Source: Bacteroidota bacterium (GTDB lineage Bacteria > Bacteroidota > Bacteroidia > Chitinophagales > Chitinophagaceae). From it: 64,000 bases of DNA. The stretch is taken from the NCBI GenBank assembly GCA_018267575.1, contig JAFDYF010000092.1:1-64000 (forward strand), written 5' to 3'. The first letter of the stretch is position 1; every line of letters begins with the position of its first letter. This document shows, piece after piece, positions 36,435 to 46,430 of the stretch. The position numbers and the translations under genes are program-made. The notes under the pieces were generated by a model, which saw nothing but the letters and a program-made list of their open reading frames with translations, was not told where the DNA came from and did not search any database.

Positions 36435-36839
36435 TTAAAGTACATTTTTTATTTGCTCGATTTTCCCTTCTCTGACAATAGAGTAAACATTTTCCGCTTT
36501 TTCTAAATATTCATAAATCATCAAACATTTCCTGTATAGCATTTTTTTTTCTTGGCCTTGACTGTACTCTGCAATTAATAAAAGTATGTCAGCAAGTTTA
36601 TTTATGTTCTCATTATTAAAGCCTTTGTTTGCTCTAAGCGTTTTTATGAAATTGTCAGGTGGAAGGTTAATCAATTTCTGGATATCAAAATCTAATTCTC
36701 CTTTAAGGGTTTGATTTGTCATTTCAAATCCATCTTCTATTTGTCCTTTATTTTTTAATCCAATCAGGTTGGAAGATATTTTTCCCAATACTCTTCCAAG
36801 TTGTTCAATTAACCTTTGTAAATAGTCTTGCTGCTCCAT
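36435..36839 (-). CDS. Small helical protein, unknown
   Basis: A 134-residue soluble, mostly helical protein: MEQQDYLQRLIEQLGRVLGKI at the start, a middle segment GELDFDIQKLINLPPDNFIKTL, and a TPR-like end (INKLADILLLIAEYSQGQEKKMLYRKCLMIYEYLEKA). No catalytic or DNA-binding motif is visible. It resembles short conserved Bacteroidota proteins of unknown role. The gene lies between the two copies of an ~80-base direct repeat and is surrounded by 300-base non-coding flanks (36099-36434 shows no other gene). Confidence 0.7.
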   Translation of the reverse strand: MEQQDYLQRLIEQLGRVLGKISSNLIGLKNKGQIEDGFEMTNQTLKGELDFDIQKLINLPPDNFIKTLRANKGFNNENINKLADILLLIAEYSQGQEKKMLYRKCLMIYEYLEKAENVYSIVREGKIEQIKNVL

Positions 36840-36952
36840 AAACGTAATAATTTTTGTTCATTCTGAAGCGAGTCTTATATATTCGCAAGTTACCAAAAAA
36901 TGGGCTGTAGGCAACCTGTTCTTCATCCGGTCGGATATGTAGTTACTCTGGC

Positions 36953-37031
36953 GCGGATATTCAGCCAAGCCCGTGCGGAAGGGCATCCGTGCCAAGCCAA
37001 ATCATACGAATTAAGCCAATGATAGCATGGC
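36953..37031. repeat. Dispersed repeat copy B
   Basis: Second copy of the element at 36017-36098, roughly 75-80% alike by eye, same orientation. It lies just past the stop of the FAD oxidoreductase gene, in otherwise empty sequence. Confidence 0.85.
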
Positions 37032-37068
37032 TCTAGCTACGGAGGCACGCCTTAGAAGCTAGCCTTAT

Positions 37069-38808
37069 TCACGCAGTAACCCCTTTAGGCCAATGCGTTT
37101 CGATCCCCTGTGAACGGATAAAATTTTGAAACTCCTCCAGTTCATTTCTTTTTTCCCTAACCGCCCTTGGGATCAACCCTTTCCTTAACGCATAGGTTAC
37201 CAACAAACCCACCGCTTCGCCAATGCCCCACTCCACCGGATGAAGCCGATAGCAACCATTGGTAATATGTGTGGTGCCAATATTTTTGTTCGCAGGAAGC
37301 AGATTATTCATTCTTACCGGCAAAATTGCCCCAAGGGGTATTTGAAAAGGCAAGGATTCGATATCAATGTAATTATTACCAGCAGTGCTCGGATGCAAAT
37401 CGAGGTGATAATAGCCTGTTCCAACACTATCATAAAAATCTGCGGCTTGGTTGCCCATTTCCTTTCCCGTAATCAGTGCACGGTTGGCAGCCCCTACGTG
37501 TTCTTCCAAAATGGTAAACACAGATTTGATGCGTCTTGATTCCCGGATATAGGGATATTTTGCCAGGCCATCATCAGTACCAAGCACATCGCCACGCAAT
37601 CGCAAACCTGGCCAACCCTTACCCCCATCTGGGCGCATAACTTCTGTTTGTAGCCAATAAAAAAGTGATAGACTGAGTTGCTTAGCGTTGTCAATTTGCT
37701 CCTTAAACCCATCATCACTTACATCAATAATATTCCCAGAAAAAAAATCGTTTTGAGGCCAGTTCACAATAGTGATATCCCCTTCATAAACACCTTTTTT
37801 GAAATTGCCCTTATGAATGATACGACGATAGTTCCATAGGTTAAGTGCATTTCCGGTAGGGGCACCTTCAGGTTGAAAACCCAAAATTTTAGGCTGCAAG
37901 GTGCTGGGATTGGAATAAGCAAGATCCAATAGCCTGCCCGACCAAGCCGGTGTAAGATCGGGCGAAAAATTTTTCCAAAAATCATATTTTTTAGGCTTGC
38001 TAATAATATTGCTGGCACCAGGAACATAATCCATAGCAAAGCAATAGGTAATGGCCTGATTATTTTTCGGGTCCGCTACATCGGGAGCATGCATTTCCTT
38101 GGTTTCGTATCGTGATTCTGCACCACATACATACTCGGTACTAGTGAGCGGAAGCAAATCCCCCAACTCTGTAGCATCTATAAAATAGGGTGCTTTGAGA
38201 AATACTTCAGTTTTATTGCCATTCGTGCTAACCGCTTTTAAAGAGTGTACCCTATCCCCTGATACATCTGCACCGGTTATCTTATGTTCCAGTAGCAGCC
38301 TGAGATTTCCTGAACTCAAATAGGGAGCAAGCATATTATATAACACAGCAAGTGCCACACGCGGTTCATGACATAATCCAGAAACAAGGCCATCCCCTGG
38401 ATTTAAATTATGCTGTGATCGAGCGGCCTCCGTTAATGGGTAGTTTCGAAAATAATATTCGCGTACCGCGGTACGAAAATCACGATAAAGTTGGGTTGAC
38501 CCATGCGTCTCAATCCATGGATGCTCATCCGGACAACTCACTCCCTGCTGTGTAAGTTGTCCCCCTATCCAATCCGTTTCTTCGGTAAGAATAACTTTTA
38601 AGCCATTACGCAAGGCCGCATGGGCGGCAGCAAAACCACCCAGGCCTGCGCCAGCTATTACCAAATCCGCGTTAAGTTCGTTTTCATTCCCTCCAAAAAT
38701 AATTCTTCCCGGTTGAGCAATCATGGATGTTGATAAACCAAAAATGGACCTTGATGCAATGATGCCACTGCCGCATGTGAGCAACTCAACAAAGCTTCTC
38801 CTGTTCAT
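37069..38808 (-). CDS. FAD-dependent oxidoreductase with Tat-type leader
   Basis: About 579 residues from the ATG giving MNRRSFVELLTCGSGIIASRS, a Tat-like RR leader. The FAD-binding site follows: ADLVIAGAGLGGFAAAHAALRNG (about 47-70, GxGxxG) and EETDWIGGQLTQQGV. Later comes PYFIDATELGDLLPL and, near the C-terminus, NIGTTHITNGCYRLHPVEWGIGEA, the second nucleotide-contact region of the FAD_oxidored family. Such enzymes oxidise sugars or related compounds outside the cytoplasm; the substrate is not known. The neighbours give no pathway clue. Confidence 0.88.
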   Translation of the reverse strand: MNRRSFVELLTCGSGIIASRSIFGLSTSMIAQPGRIIFGGNENELNADLVIAGAGLGGFAAAHAALRNGLKVILTEETDWIGGQLTQQGVSCPDEHPWIETHGSTQLYRDFRTAVREYYFRNYPLTEAARSQHNLNPGDGLVSGLCHEPRVALAVLYNMLAPYLSSGNLRLLLEHKITGADVSGDRVHSLKAVSTNGNKTEVFLKAPYFIDATELGDLLPLTSTEYVCGAESRYETKEMHAPDVADPKNNQAITYCFAMDYVPGASNIISKPKKYDFWKNFSPDLTPAWSGRLLDLAYSNPSTLQPKILGFQPEGAPTGNALNLWNYRRIIHKGNFKKGVYEGDITIVNWPQNDFFSGNIIDVSDDGFKEQIDNAKQLSLSLFYWLQTEVMRPDGGKGWPGLRLRGDVLGTDDGLAKYPYIRESRRIKSVFTILEEHVGAANRALITGKEMGNQAADFYDSVGTGYYHLDLHPSTAGNNYIDIESLPFQIPLGAILPVRMNNLLPANKNIGTTHITNGCYRLHPVEWGIGEAVGLLVTYALRKGLIPRAVREKRNELEEFQNFIRSQGIETHWPKGVTA

Positions 38809-38983
38809 AAGATCTAAGTTAGGTTTTTGTGCTAACAAAGTTTTATTGATAATATTTTCTTTTGCTGCATTGGAGATTACTCCCACTTGCGGAGATATGT
38901 AGGGCTGGTAATAGCATTAGCGTATCAGTACCAAGGACCGCTTGACAAAACATACGCCACTTTTACTAACTACAAAGGATTGC

Positions 38984-40315
38984 TTACAAACCTTCATTAG
39001 TCCATTTCATAAAAGCCATTTTTCCTTTTCGAAAAAAAGGGATCAGAAAATGATGTTCGTCGAGCCTATAGGTATCAGGTACACCATACATATTATGAGG
39101 ATCCGCTTGAATATCCATTTCTTTGATCGCTGATCCATTAATATGGAACACTTTAATGCCGTATACGTTATTTCGGAATTCCTGTAAAATAAAAAAATAA
39201 GACTCTTTACCAATTTGAGTGTAGAATGAACCACTCAAATATAAATGAGTGTCATGCATCTCTTTAGTGAGGCTCAAGTCGCTTCTGCATTTGATAGAAT
39301 CATCAATTTGAAGTATATCCAGAGTTTCTATCGGGTAACCCCGAACTGCATTGCTTTGCGGTGGAACCATGGCTATTAGTCGTACCCCATATCTCGCCGA
39401 ATACATTATAGATCTAGCCCCAAGGCATATCAAATAAAGGCTATTGTCCTTTACGAACGCTTGTTGGATCCAGTAATTGATCTTATAACTAAGTTCAGTC
39501 GGTTTGATATCTAAAAATTTTGCAGCAGAGGAAGCTACCTTTAAATTCGAGTCCAGTTTGGCAACAAATAAGGAAAGGGTCCCTGAAATATGCTCAAGAC
39601 TGACATCCGAACTATCTGGCTTTTTCAAAGCAAAAACCCAAATAGAACCATTGTCGTCCTGAATGATCCCAGGACGACCAAAGCCTGACCCAATTGCTCT
39701 AAATTGAATTTGCTTGCTCTCTTTCAAGGTATCCTCATATATCTTCTGTACGATAAGCAGGTTATCCGATAAGTCCAATGAGTCCGCACCTGCTTTATTC
39801 TTTGCTGTAAAAACTTGAAAACGCGATCCTCCATTGGCATTGGCCATCGACTGCCGAATCGGGAATTCATTTTCTTTTTTTTCTGAACCGTTCGGATCTT
39901 CAGTGCCTGAAGTATAGTCCACTGAATTGCCATCTTCCCCAATTCGCCACATATCTCTTTTCACAATATCATTACCATAGATATAATTGACAGAGGCATC
40001 ATAAACATTCCCCATCCGCCTAAAATCCACTGATACTGGCAACTGGTAGCTGCCGTCCAACTGAATGGCTTTTTCGTCTAACAGTTTCAAATCGGGTGAA
40101 AAAATATAGATGCTTGCTGTTGAATTTTTTTTATTTTTTCCATAGATATTTTTGGGAGTTTTCCAAACCTGTATCGAATTGCCTACTTTTCCAACAATGT
40201 AGAAATTAAATTTAGAGATGTAGCCGGGAAGAAAATCAGAATACTTGATGCTTTGAGCCCTCGATAATAGGCACATGAAAAGGAGAAACGCTGGTAATAA
40301 ACAATTTTTTTTCAT
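38984..40315 (-). CDS. Secreted protein of unknown function
   Basis: A 443-residue exported protein (signal peptide about 1-20, ...CLLSRAQ). The body shows repeated beta-strand blades with phrases such as SIYIFSPDLKLLDEKAIQ, SIWVFALKKPD, LSLFVAKLDSNLKVAS and SLYLICLG, which suggests a beta-propeller, but no family signature is clear. It stands alone between two minus-strand genes. Confidence 0.7.
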   Translation of the reverse strand: MKKNCLLPAFLLFMCLLSRAQSIKYSDFLPGYISKFNFYIVGKVGNSIQVWKTPKNIYGKNKKNSTASIYIFSPDLKLLDEKAIQLDGSYQLPVSVDFRRMGNVYDASVNYIYGNDIVKRDMWRIGEDGNSVDYTSGTEDPNGSEKKENEFPIRQSMANANGGSRFQVFTAKNKAGADSLDLSDNLLIVQKIYEDTLKESKQIQFRAIGSGFGRPGIIQDDNGSIWVFALKKPDSSDVSLEHISGTLSLFVAKLDSNLKVASSAAKFLDIKPTELSYKINYWIQQAFVKDNSLYLICLGARSIMYSARYGVRLIAMVPPQSNAVRGYPIETLDILQIDDSIKCRSDLSLTKEMHDTHLYLSGSFYTQIGKESYFFILQEFRNNVYGIKVFHINGSAIKEMDIQADPHNMYGVPDTYRLDEHHFLIPFFRKGKMAFMKWTNEGL

Positions 40316-40500
40316 GTAAAGGTTTTTATTATTTCATTACCTAAAAAAATCCGATAAACCCTAACCTGCCTTTAATATTTAAAAGACATTGGAAAACTAT
40401 CCCAATAAACCATAGTCACCGTTTTTTAAAGAATCATTGCTAATGGGAACAGAACCGCATAATTTCATTTTACAAATATAGAGGCATCGGTAATTCATAT

Positions 40501-41430
40501 TTATTGATATTTTATGCCCTTGAAAAATTCAAATATTTTTTCCGAAGCGCTAAAATCCTTGCAAAGATTTCCAATCACCGACCTGGGTTCGTATTGATAC
40601 CCCCCAGGCCAGCTATGCCCTCCGCCCGTTATCTTTATAAATTCCATTGCAACCCCTCTACAGTTATATTTATAATCAGTCGCCACACAACCATCTTTTG
40701 GGTCATTATCCGCCAAATTTTTAACGATGGGTTTTGACTGACAGTTATTAAGGGCTAATATTTTTTGCACCAGTTCTTCGGTAGCCATCATATTGATTGG
40801 TTGCCCCCCAGAATAAGGCACACTAACTTTTCCAGCACCACCCCGATAATTAATCAATGGGTCTTCTGTACCATTGATGAGCAATACTGGCAAAGCATGT
40901 GCAAATGTCCATTCGTTTTTAATACCATTGGGGATGCTTGCACATACGGGAGCAATGGCCCGTATACGGCCACACAATTGCCAGGCTAGCAGCAAACTGA
41001 AAACCCCGCCTCGGGAAATACCTGTACAGAATATACGGTTGCTATCCGCTTTATAATGCGAGCTAAGTTCGTCCAATAATGTAGAAATAAAAGTATAGTC
41101 ATTGGCAAGCCCTCTGTTATGGTATTTGCTCCAATTGAGGTTCCACAACCCGTTGATTGCATTCGGATAAACAACGATGAACCCATTTGCGTCTGCTAGC
41201 CCATTCATATTATAATGCCTCGAGGCGATTTTGGAGTCCCCGCCGCTACCATGCAAAGCCAACACAACCGGAAGCCGAGCCATTACTTCAAACCCAGTGG
41301 GTAGATGGATAAGAAAATGTCTTTTTTGATTGTCGACAATTATTTCTTTGTCGAGATTAATGCTTTGTGCAAAACAACCAAGGCTAAAGCAGATCAAAAA
41401 AAACAGAAGCCTATATTTTAGTGCCATCAT
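40501..41430 (-). CDS. Secreted PHB-depolymerase-type esterase
   Basis: A 309-residue exported alpha/beta hydrolase of the LpqC/PHB depolymerase family: signal peptide to about residue 22 (...LGCFAQ), oxyanion region LHGSGGDSK, nucleophile elbow CTGISRGGVFS (G-x-S-x-G), Asp in NGTEDPLINY, and His in TGGGHSWPGG near the C-terminus. Relatives cleave polyhydroxybutyrate, or feruloyl and acetyl esters on plant polysaccharides. The second residue is also Met, so the start could be 3 bases later. Confidence 0.88.
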   Translation of the reverse strand: MMALKYRLLFFLICFSLGCFAQSINLDKEIIVDNQKRHFLIHLPTGFEVMARLPVVLALHGSGGDSKIASRHYNMNGLADANGFIVVYPNAINGLWNLNWSKYHNRGLANDYTFISTLLDELSSHYKADSNRIFCTGISRGGVFSLLLAWQLCGRIRAIAPVCASIPNGIKNEWTFAHALPVLLINGTEDPLINYRGGAGKVSVPYSGGQPINMMATEELVQKILALNNCQSKPIVKNLADNDPKDGCVATDYKYNCRGVAMEFIKITGGGHSWPGGYQYEPRSVIGNLCKDFSASEKIFEFFKGIKYQ

Positions 41431-41547
41431 TTTTATGTTGTACTAAAATTAGGCAAAAGCGATAAAATTGGAGAAAGCGCTTGGGAGGTATTTTTTGAAA
41501 TTGGATAAACAGACAACTCGCCTCAGGTTGGCAACCAATCAAAAAAA

Positions 41548-42270
41548 TCAAGCTGGCAACATGATGTCGAGCTTACAGCCTTTACCCAAAGCCGTTTCCA
41601 GCTTTGTTTCCCCGTTAAACTGCTTTATCCGGGTAGCGATATTCAAAAGCCCAATACCTTTGGTGGACTTGCTTGCATCAAAACCAATACCATCATCAGC
41701 AATGGAAAGATGGACCATCTTATTTCTGTAAAACAACTTCACTTCCGCATGTTTGGCGCCGCTATGCTTCATGATGTTATTGATCTGTTCCTGAGCTATA
41801 CGAAGCAAGGCGATTTTTTTAAGATGTGGCAAACGGGCTATCCGACTTTCGGGGCTATGTTCAAAGCTGATCTGCAAATGCCGGGCAGCATTGATATTAT
41901 TGATGATATCCGTAATCTGCTGCACCAACGAAAAATGGGTTTTCTTTGAAACGGCCAGTTGCGATGAAATGCTTCTTACGTTCTCAATGGCCGCATTAAT
42001 GGATAGCTCGATTTGTTCTTTTATAAATTTCTCTTCCTTGGTTTTCGCCTTGATGGATTGAAGATAAAGAAGCGCTACCGCTAACAATGGGTTCACGCTA
42101 TCATGTAGCTCATGACCAATTTTGGTTTTTTCATCCTCTTGTATATGGGAGATGATCCTTAGGAGTTCTTTCTGCTCGATACCATTTTTGGTAATCGCGT
42201 CTGACAATTCGGGGATTTTGCATACAGTTTTGCCTTTTATTTCGTCTGAAAACTGAGACAAACGCATCAT
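41548..42270 (-). CDS. Soluble NarL-type histidine kinase without sensor domain
   Basis: A 240-residue kinase with HisKA_3 (DEKTKIGHELHDSVNPLLAVAL, phospho-acceptor His56) and HATPase_c (RIAQEQINNIMKHSG, then DDGIGFD and GIGLLNIATRI). Only about 45 residues precede the His box, so there is no PAS, GAF or membrane sensor. No response regulator is adjacent on this strand. The only one near is the LuxR-type regulator at 45.8 kb, whose own kinase is of the same HisKA_3 type, so cross-talk is plausible. Confidence 0.87.
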   Translation of the reverse strand: MMRLSQFSDEIKGKTVCKIPELSDAITKNGIEQKELLRIISHIQEDEKTKIGHELHDSVNPLLAVALLYLQSIKAKTKEEKFIKEQIELSINAAIENVRSISSQLAVSKKTHFSLVQQITDIINNINAARHLQISFEHSPESRIARLPHLKKIALLRIAQEQINNIMKHSGAKHAEVKLFYRNKMVHLSIADDGIGFDASKSTKGIGLLNIATRIKQFNGETKLETALGKGCKLDIMLPA

Positions 42271-42696
42271 AAGCTGGTTTTAGAGGGTCATGAAAAATGG
42301 ATAGCAACTTATACCCAAACAGATATTCCCATGCTCTTCAATAATGCTTTCTTGCCAAAGGACTAAAGCATGCTTTGTTCTAATCAGATTGCTATTCTTA
42401 ACTTGTTACAAAAGTATGTACAATTACCGATTTGACCGAGACTCTTTTGTGCAAGCTCTTATTATAAGATGTTCCAAAAATCTACCACTCTTTCAAAGTA
42501 GGTCAGCAATTATTGACTTTAGCCGTTCTGCAGGAATAATAAAACGCTTGTTCCTCGAATTAATTATACACCTCGCTAAAGAAAAGTAAGCGGAAAGGGG
42601 AAATGAAGCAAAACTACACAAAGGAGTAGTGTATAAAACAGAGAAGCTTCTTATATTTATACATGCTAATTATACCAGAACCAATTACTGCAGCCT
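42271..42696. other. Divergent intergenic region between two kinase genes
   Basis: About 425 bases hold the promoters of the soluble kinase (minus) and the propeller kinase (plus). Short open frames here have no domain signal. I see no hairpin, repeat or clear TAnnTTTG box. Confidence 0.4.
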
Positions 42697-45600
42697 GTGC
42701 AATGCGTTAAATGCCTTTGGATATTGGAGATTTCCCTTTTCTTATGTTTATGGGGTCAAACACTTTCGGCGCAGGAGTATGACTATACCAAACTTTACTT
42801 CAAACATTATCTCGCCAAAGATGGGCTGCGCTCTGCCAATTGCTATAAACTTTATAAGGATAGCTATGGCTTTATATGGATCAGCACCTATTACGGCATT
42901 AGTATATTTGAGGGAAACCAGTTCATCAACTTACCTATCTGTCCCAAAGGGAAAAACTATTGTTTTACCAGCAGCCCCCACAGCTTTTTTCAATTAAATA
43001 AAACGCAGATGCTGATCGGCAGTTCCGATGGGCTGTTTATTTTCAATTATGGCACTATGGAAATCGACCGCCTGCCAGACCCGCCAGACATTTCAAAAGA
43101 TTATAAAATAACCATCTTAGGGATGGATGCCGAACGCAAGACCCTATTTTTAAAATGCGGCAATGCCCTCATTCAACTGGATTCCTCTTTTAAGCAAATC
43201 AGTACGCTTAAATGCGAGGACGAAAGTGAGGGAACGGAAATAATCAATATTGGAACCTTCCCTCAGTATTTCTATTATACCAAATCATCGCATATCATTT
43301 CTGTAAATATTGAAACGGGTAGGAAAGATACCCTGCTCCACTTGCCGGGTGCAAAAGACGAGATGGTGATCAATGCGGAGTCGCCCACCAAATACTGTAT
43401 CGCCAGCAATATGGGCATTTACAATCTAGACATCAAAAGCGAAAAGCAGATCAACAAAACCGATTTCCCGAACAAAGCTTTTCTGCCCTTTTGCGTTAAG
43501 ATGGATGGTCTAGGTAATTATTGGGTTGGGGGGAAAGAAGCTCTTTATTATTATATCAGCAGTTCAAATAAACTCATTTTTACAAAAGGGAAATCAAGCG
43601 TTGAGAATGACCCATTGGAGGGCATCATCACCGATATCATCCTCGACAAGGACGACCTGTTTATGTCTATGTCCAATAACGGCATTTTGAAATATGAGCA
43701 CCAATCTTCGCCATTTGTGGACTTCTATTCACAGGACCCACAGATTAGGGACATCAATGCCATGACCGTGCAAGGCAACCATTTGATTATTGCAAAAAGA
43801 AATGATGGGGCAGAAATATTCAATATTAATGACTCGCCCAACCAACGACCAGAGGAACCAAAGAAAATAAAATCGGAAAATATTATTTATGTAAGCCCAC
43901 TGGAAGGAAATAATATATGGCTGGGATTTGAAAAAGATTTCCGTTTGGCAATTGCAAAAACAAACCCTTTTGAGATTATTCAACCCGGAGGTTTCCCTAC
44001 AGATAGCATTGCCAAATCATTTTTTGCAAAACACAGCAGGTTCTGGCGCATTGACCAATACCCGATCATCCAAAAAATATCGGATAACTTTTTTTATTAT
44101 TCTATCCATAATTTATTGTTTAGCATTCAAGGAAGTGTAGCCAAAGGTTTCTCATTTTCATTTATCGACTCCATCCCTTCCTCCTCTTTTATTTCTTCCA
44201 TAAATCAATCAGCAGATGGCATCTTGTTGATCGGCTCTAGCAATTTGGAAATCTTTGTGCTGGAAGATAAGAAGCTGGTAAAAAAATATGCGCCTAATGC
44301 ATTTTTGAACATTCCCATTAAATCCATTTGTCAAGATACTTCGAGCCATGAAACATTTGTAGTTACGGTAAATGGAGTATTTATTTTCGACAACCATTTT
44401 CATTTGATCGATCATCTTTCAAAAGAAACCAAACAAATGAAAACCGATATTTTCTATGCGGGAGTGCTGGACAAATGGGGCATCCTTTGGCTATCCAACC
44501 CCGTAGGCATTACAGCCTACGATAGCAAACGAAAACTGATTTATGATTTTCCGTCTAATCTTTTTCACGATTGCGACTTCAGCACCAGGTGTGTGGCCGA
44601 AGACAGTATTGGGAACATCTATTTCGGTGGCTCAACAGGTATCACTGGCATCCATATTAATGATTTCTCAGGGAAAAATGGGACCAGCTATCTATATATC
44701 TCCGCTATCAAAAACACTGACTCCACGCTCTATCAAGGTATCCTGCCCAACAATATACTGAGCAACCAAAATTTTGAATATGACCAGAACAGTTTTCAGT
44801 TCGACCTGAACACGATCTGCAGTCATCAAATTGCGGTGGTATCGTTTAAATATATGCTGGAAGGCTACGATAAAACTTGGCAATATGCTTATGGTCGAAA
44901 AGTATGCAATTACGAAAACCTGGCACCGGGCAGTTATCGGTTCAGGGCGTTGCGGGTAACAGGGGATGATGCGCATGGGGATGGAATTACTTATACATTC
45001 AAAATCAGTAAACCCTTCTGGAAAACCTGGCTTTTCATGGTAGGCAGCATTCTTTTTGGGATATCCCTCATCGTGATTGTGATTAGGTATTTTATGGACA
45101 AAGGGTTTGAGCAACAAAGAATAAAAACTGCTAAGGAACTGGCCCTAAAATCAGAGAGGGAACGTATTGCCCTGGAACTCCACGACAACCTAGGTTCGGG
45201 GCTTACTTCCATCCGACTGCTTTCAAAAAGTATTGTTGCAAAACCTTATCAGGAAAAAACAACGCCAAAGCTGTTGGGGAATATTGAAAAAATTTCTGGC
45301 GAGTTGATAGACCAGATGAGTGAGATCATCTGGTTGATGAACCATATGGACGATACCATTAATGGCCTCATTGCTTATACCCGTAATTATTTGGCCGATT
45401 ATATACAGCGTGCCAATCTGCCATTGCAAATGCATTTTGAAAACAACATCAAATCCGATTGTTATATCAACGGAATTACACAGAGAAATTTATTGCTCGT
45501 GCTCAAGGAAGCTTTTCACAATGTGGTCAAGCATTCAAATGCCACCTCATTCACGATAAGTTTTAATGAAACCGATAGCCTGATCAAAGTAAGTATATGG

Positions 45601-45744
45601 GACAATGGGATTGGCATACCCAAAGATATTTCCCCAAATGGCAATGGCATCAATAATATGACCAAACGAATTACTTCCATCAATGGAAAAATTGATTTTA
45701 AAGTAGATGGAGGCACCCATATCAACATTCAAATACCCAAATAA
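42697..45744 (+). CDS. Propeller-type sensor histidine kinase (Reg_prop, Y_Y_Y, HisKA_3)
   Basis: A 1015-residue membrane kinase. GTG start with signal peptide (cleavage near LSAQ); periplasmic two-component-regulator propeller repeats at about 30-680 (KDGLRSANCYKLYKDSYGFIWIST is a classic first blade); Y_Y_Y domain at about 690-765 (FKYMLEGYDKTW... NYENLAPGSYRFRALR); one membrane helix at about 778-795; HisKA_3 with His829 in LELHDNLGSGL; and HATPase_c to the end (DNGIGIPKD, GNGINNMTKRI). Unlike Bacteroides hybrid kinases it lacks receiver and AraC parts; its partner is the next gene, 6 bases downstream. Its ligand, perhaps a glycan fragment, is unknown. Confidence 0.93.
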   Translation: MQCVKCLWILEISLFLCLWGQTLSAQEYDYTKLYFKHYLAKDGLRSANCYKLYKDSYGFIWISTYYGISIFEGNQFINLPICPKGKNYCFTSSPHSFFQLNKTQMLIGSSDGLFIFNYGTMEIDRLPDPPDISKDYKITILGMDAERKTLFLKCGNALIQLDSSFKQISTLKCEDESEGTEIINIGTFPQYFYYTKSSHIISVNIETGRKDTLLHLPGAKDEMVINAESPTKYCIASNMGIYNLDIKSEKQINKTDFPNKAFLPFCVKMDGLGNYWVGGKEALYYYISSSNKLIFTKGKSSVENDPLEGIITDIILDKDDLFMSMSNNGILKYEHQSSPFVDFYSQDPQIRDINAMTVQGNHLIIAKRNDGAEIFNINDSPNQRPEEPKKIKSENIIYVSPLEGNNIWLGFEKDFRLAIAKTNPFEIIQPGGFPTDSIAKSFFAKHSRFWRIDQYPIIQKISDNFFYYSIHNLLFSIQGSVAKGFSFSFIDSIPSSSFISSINQSADGILLIGSSNLEIFVLEDKKLVKKYAPNAFLNIPIKSICQDTSSHETFVVTVNGVFIFDNHFHLIDHLSKETKQMKTDIFYAGVLDKWGILWLSNPVGITAYDSKRKLIYDFPSNLFHDCDFSTRCVAEDSIGNIYFGGSTGITGIHINDFSGKNGTSYLYISAIKNTDSTLYQGILPNNILSNQNFEYDQNSFQFDLNTICSHQIAVVSFKYMLEGYDKTWQYAYGRKVCNYENLAPGSYRFRALRVTGDDAHGDGITYTFKISKPFWKTWLFMVGSILFGISLIVIVIRYFMDKGFEQQRIKTAKELALKSERERIALELHDNLGSGLTSIRLLSKSIVAKPYQEKTTPKLLGNIEKISGELIDQMSEIIWLMNHMDDTINGLIAYTRNYLADYIQRANLPLQMHFENNIKSDCYINGITQRNLLLVLKEAFHNVVKHSNATSFTISFNETDSLIKVSIWDNGIGIPKDISPNGNGINNMTKRITSINGKIDFKVDGGTHINIQIPK

Positions 45745-45750
45745 AAATAC

Positions 45751-46365
45751 ATGATTACCATTTGCATTGTAGACGATCAGCGATTTATGCTAGAAACATT
45801 GGAGACCCTAGTTTCAGATGCTGCAGAAGTTTCGTGTATTGGCAGTTTTTCAAATGCCGAAGCTTTTATTGACCAGTACGAAAACCTGCGTCCCGATATC
45901 ACCTTGATGGATATTGACCTGCCCGGCATGTCGGGCATCGAAGCCATATTGGCCGTAAAGTCCAATTATCCCAGCGCCAAATTTATGGTGCTGACTGTTT
46001 TTAACGACGACGAAAAAGTGTTCAAAGCATTGCGTGCAGGAGCGGGCGGCTATTTGCTCAAAAAACATTCTTTCGATTATTTGTTGGAAAGCATTCAGGA
46101 GCTATACAAGGGAGGCGCACCCATGTCGCCTGAGATTGCTAAGAAAGTAATCAACTATTTTCAGGTGGATGGCAATAAGTTGGCCAAGCTCACCGATAAG
46201 GAAAAAGCAGTGCTGGAAATGATCGTGGATGGGTATTTGTACAAAGAGATTGCTTCTAAACTGGGAGTAACCATCGATGCCATTAAAAAGCATGCACACA
46301 ATATTTACGAAAAACTGCATGTGCGTACACGTAGTGAAGCCATCAAAAAATTTCTTTCCAATTAA
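45751..46365 (+). CDS. NarL/FixJ-type response regulator
   Basis: A 204-residue regulator: receiver at about 1-118 (IVDDQRF, phospho-acceptor D54 in LMDIDLPGMSG, VLTVF, LLKKHS) and LuxR-type HTH at about 140-204 (LTDKEKAVLEMIVDGYLYKEIASKLG, then TIDAIKKHAHNIYEKLHVRTRSEA). It forms a two-component pair with the preceding propeller kinase. Confidence 0.95.
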   Translation: MITICIVDDQRFMLETLETLVSDAAEVSCIGSFSNAEAFIDQYENLRPDITLMDIDLPGMSGIEAILAVKSNYPSAKFMVLTVFNDDEKVFKALRAGAGGYLLKKHSFDYLLESIQELYKGGAPMSPEIAKKVINYFQVDGNKLAKLTDKEKAVLEMIVDGYLYKEIASKLGVTIDAIKKHAHNIYEKLHVRTRSEAIKKFLSN

Positions 46366-46366
46366 A

Positions 46367-46388
46367 AAGCCACCCCAAAGGATGGCTT
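46367..46388 (-). terminator. Terminator of the micro-lipoprotein gene
   Basis: AAGCCACCC (46367-46375) pairs with GGATGGCTT (46380-46388), one G-T pair, loop CAAA. On the minus strand it is followed by TTTTTAATT. It lies 42 bases past the stop of the 37-residue gene and right at the end of the response-regulator gene, so it may serve both. Confidence 0.75.
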
Positions 46389-46430
46389 CAGTATATTTTA
46401 GCAGCCTGATAGATGCTGCATTCCATCATC

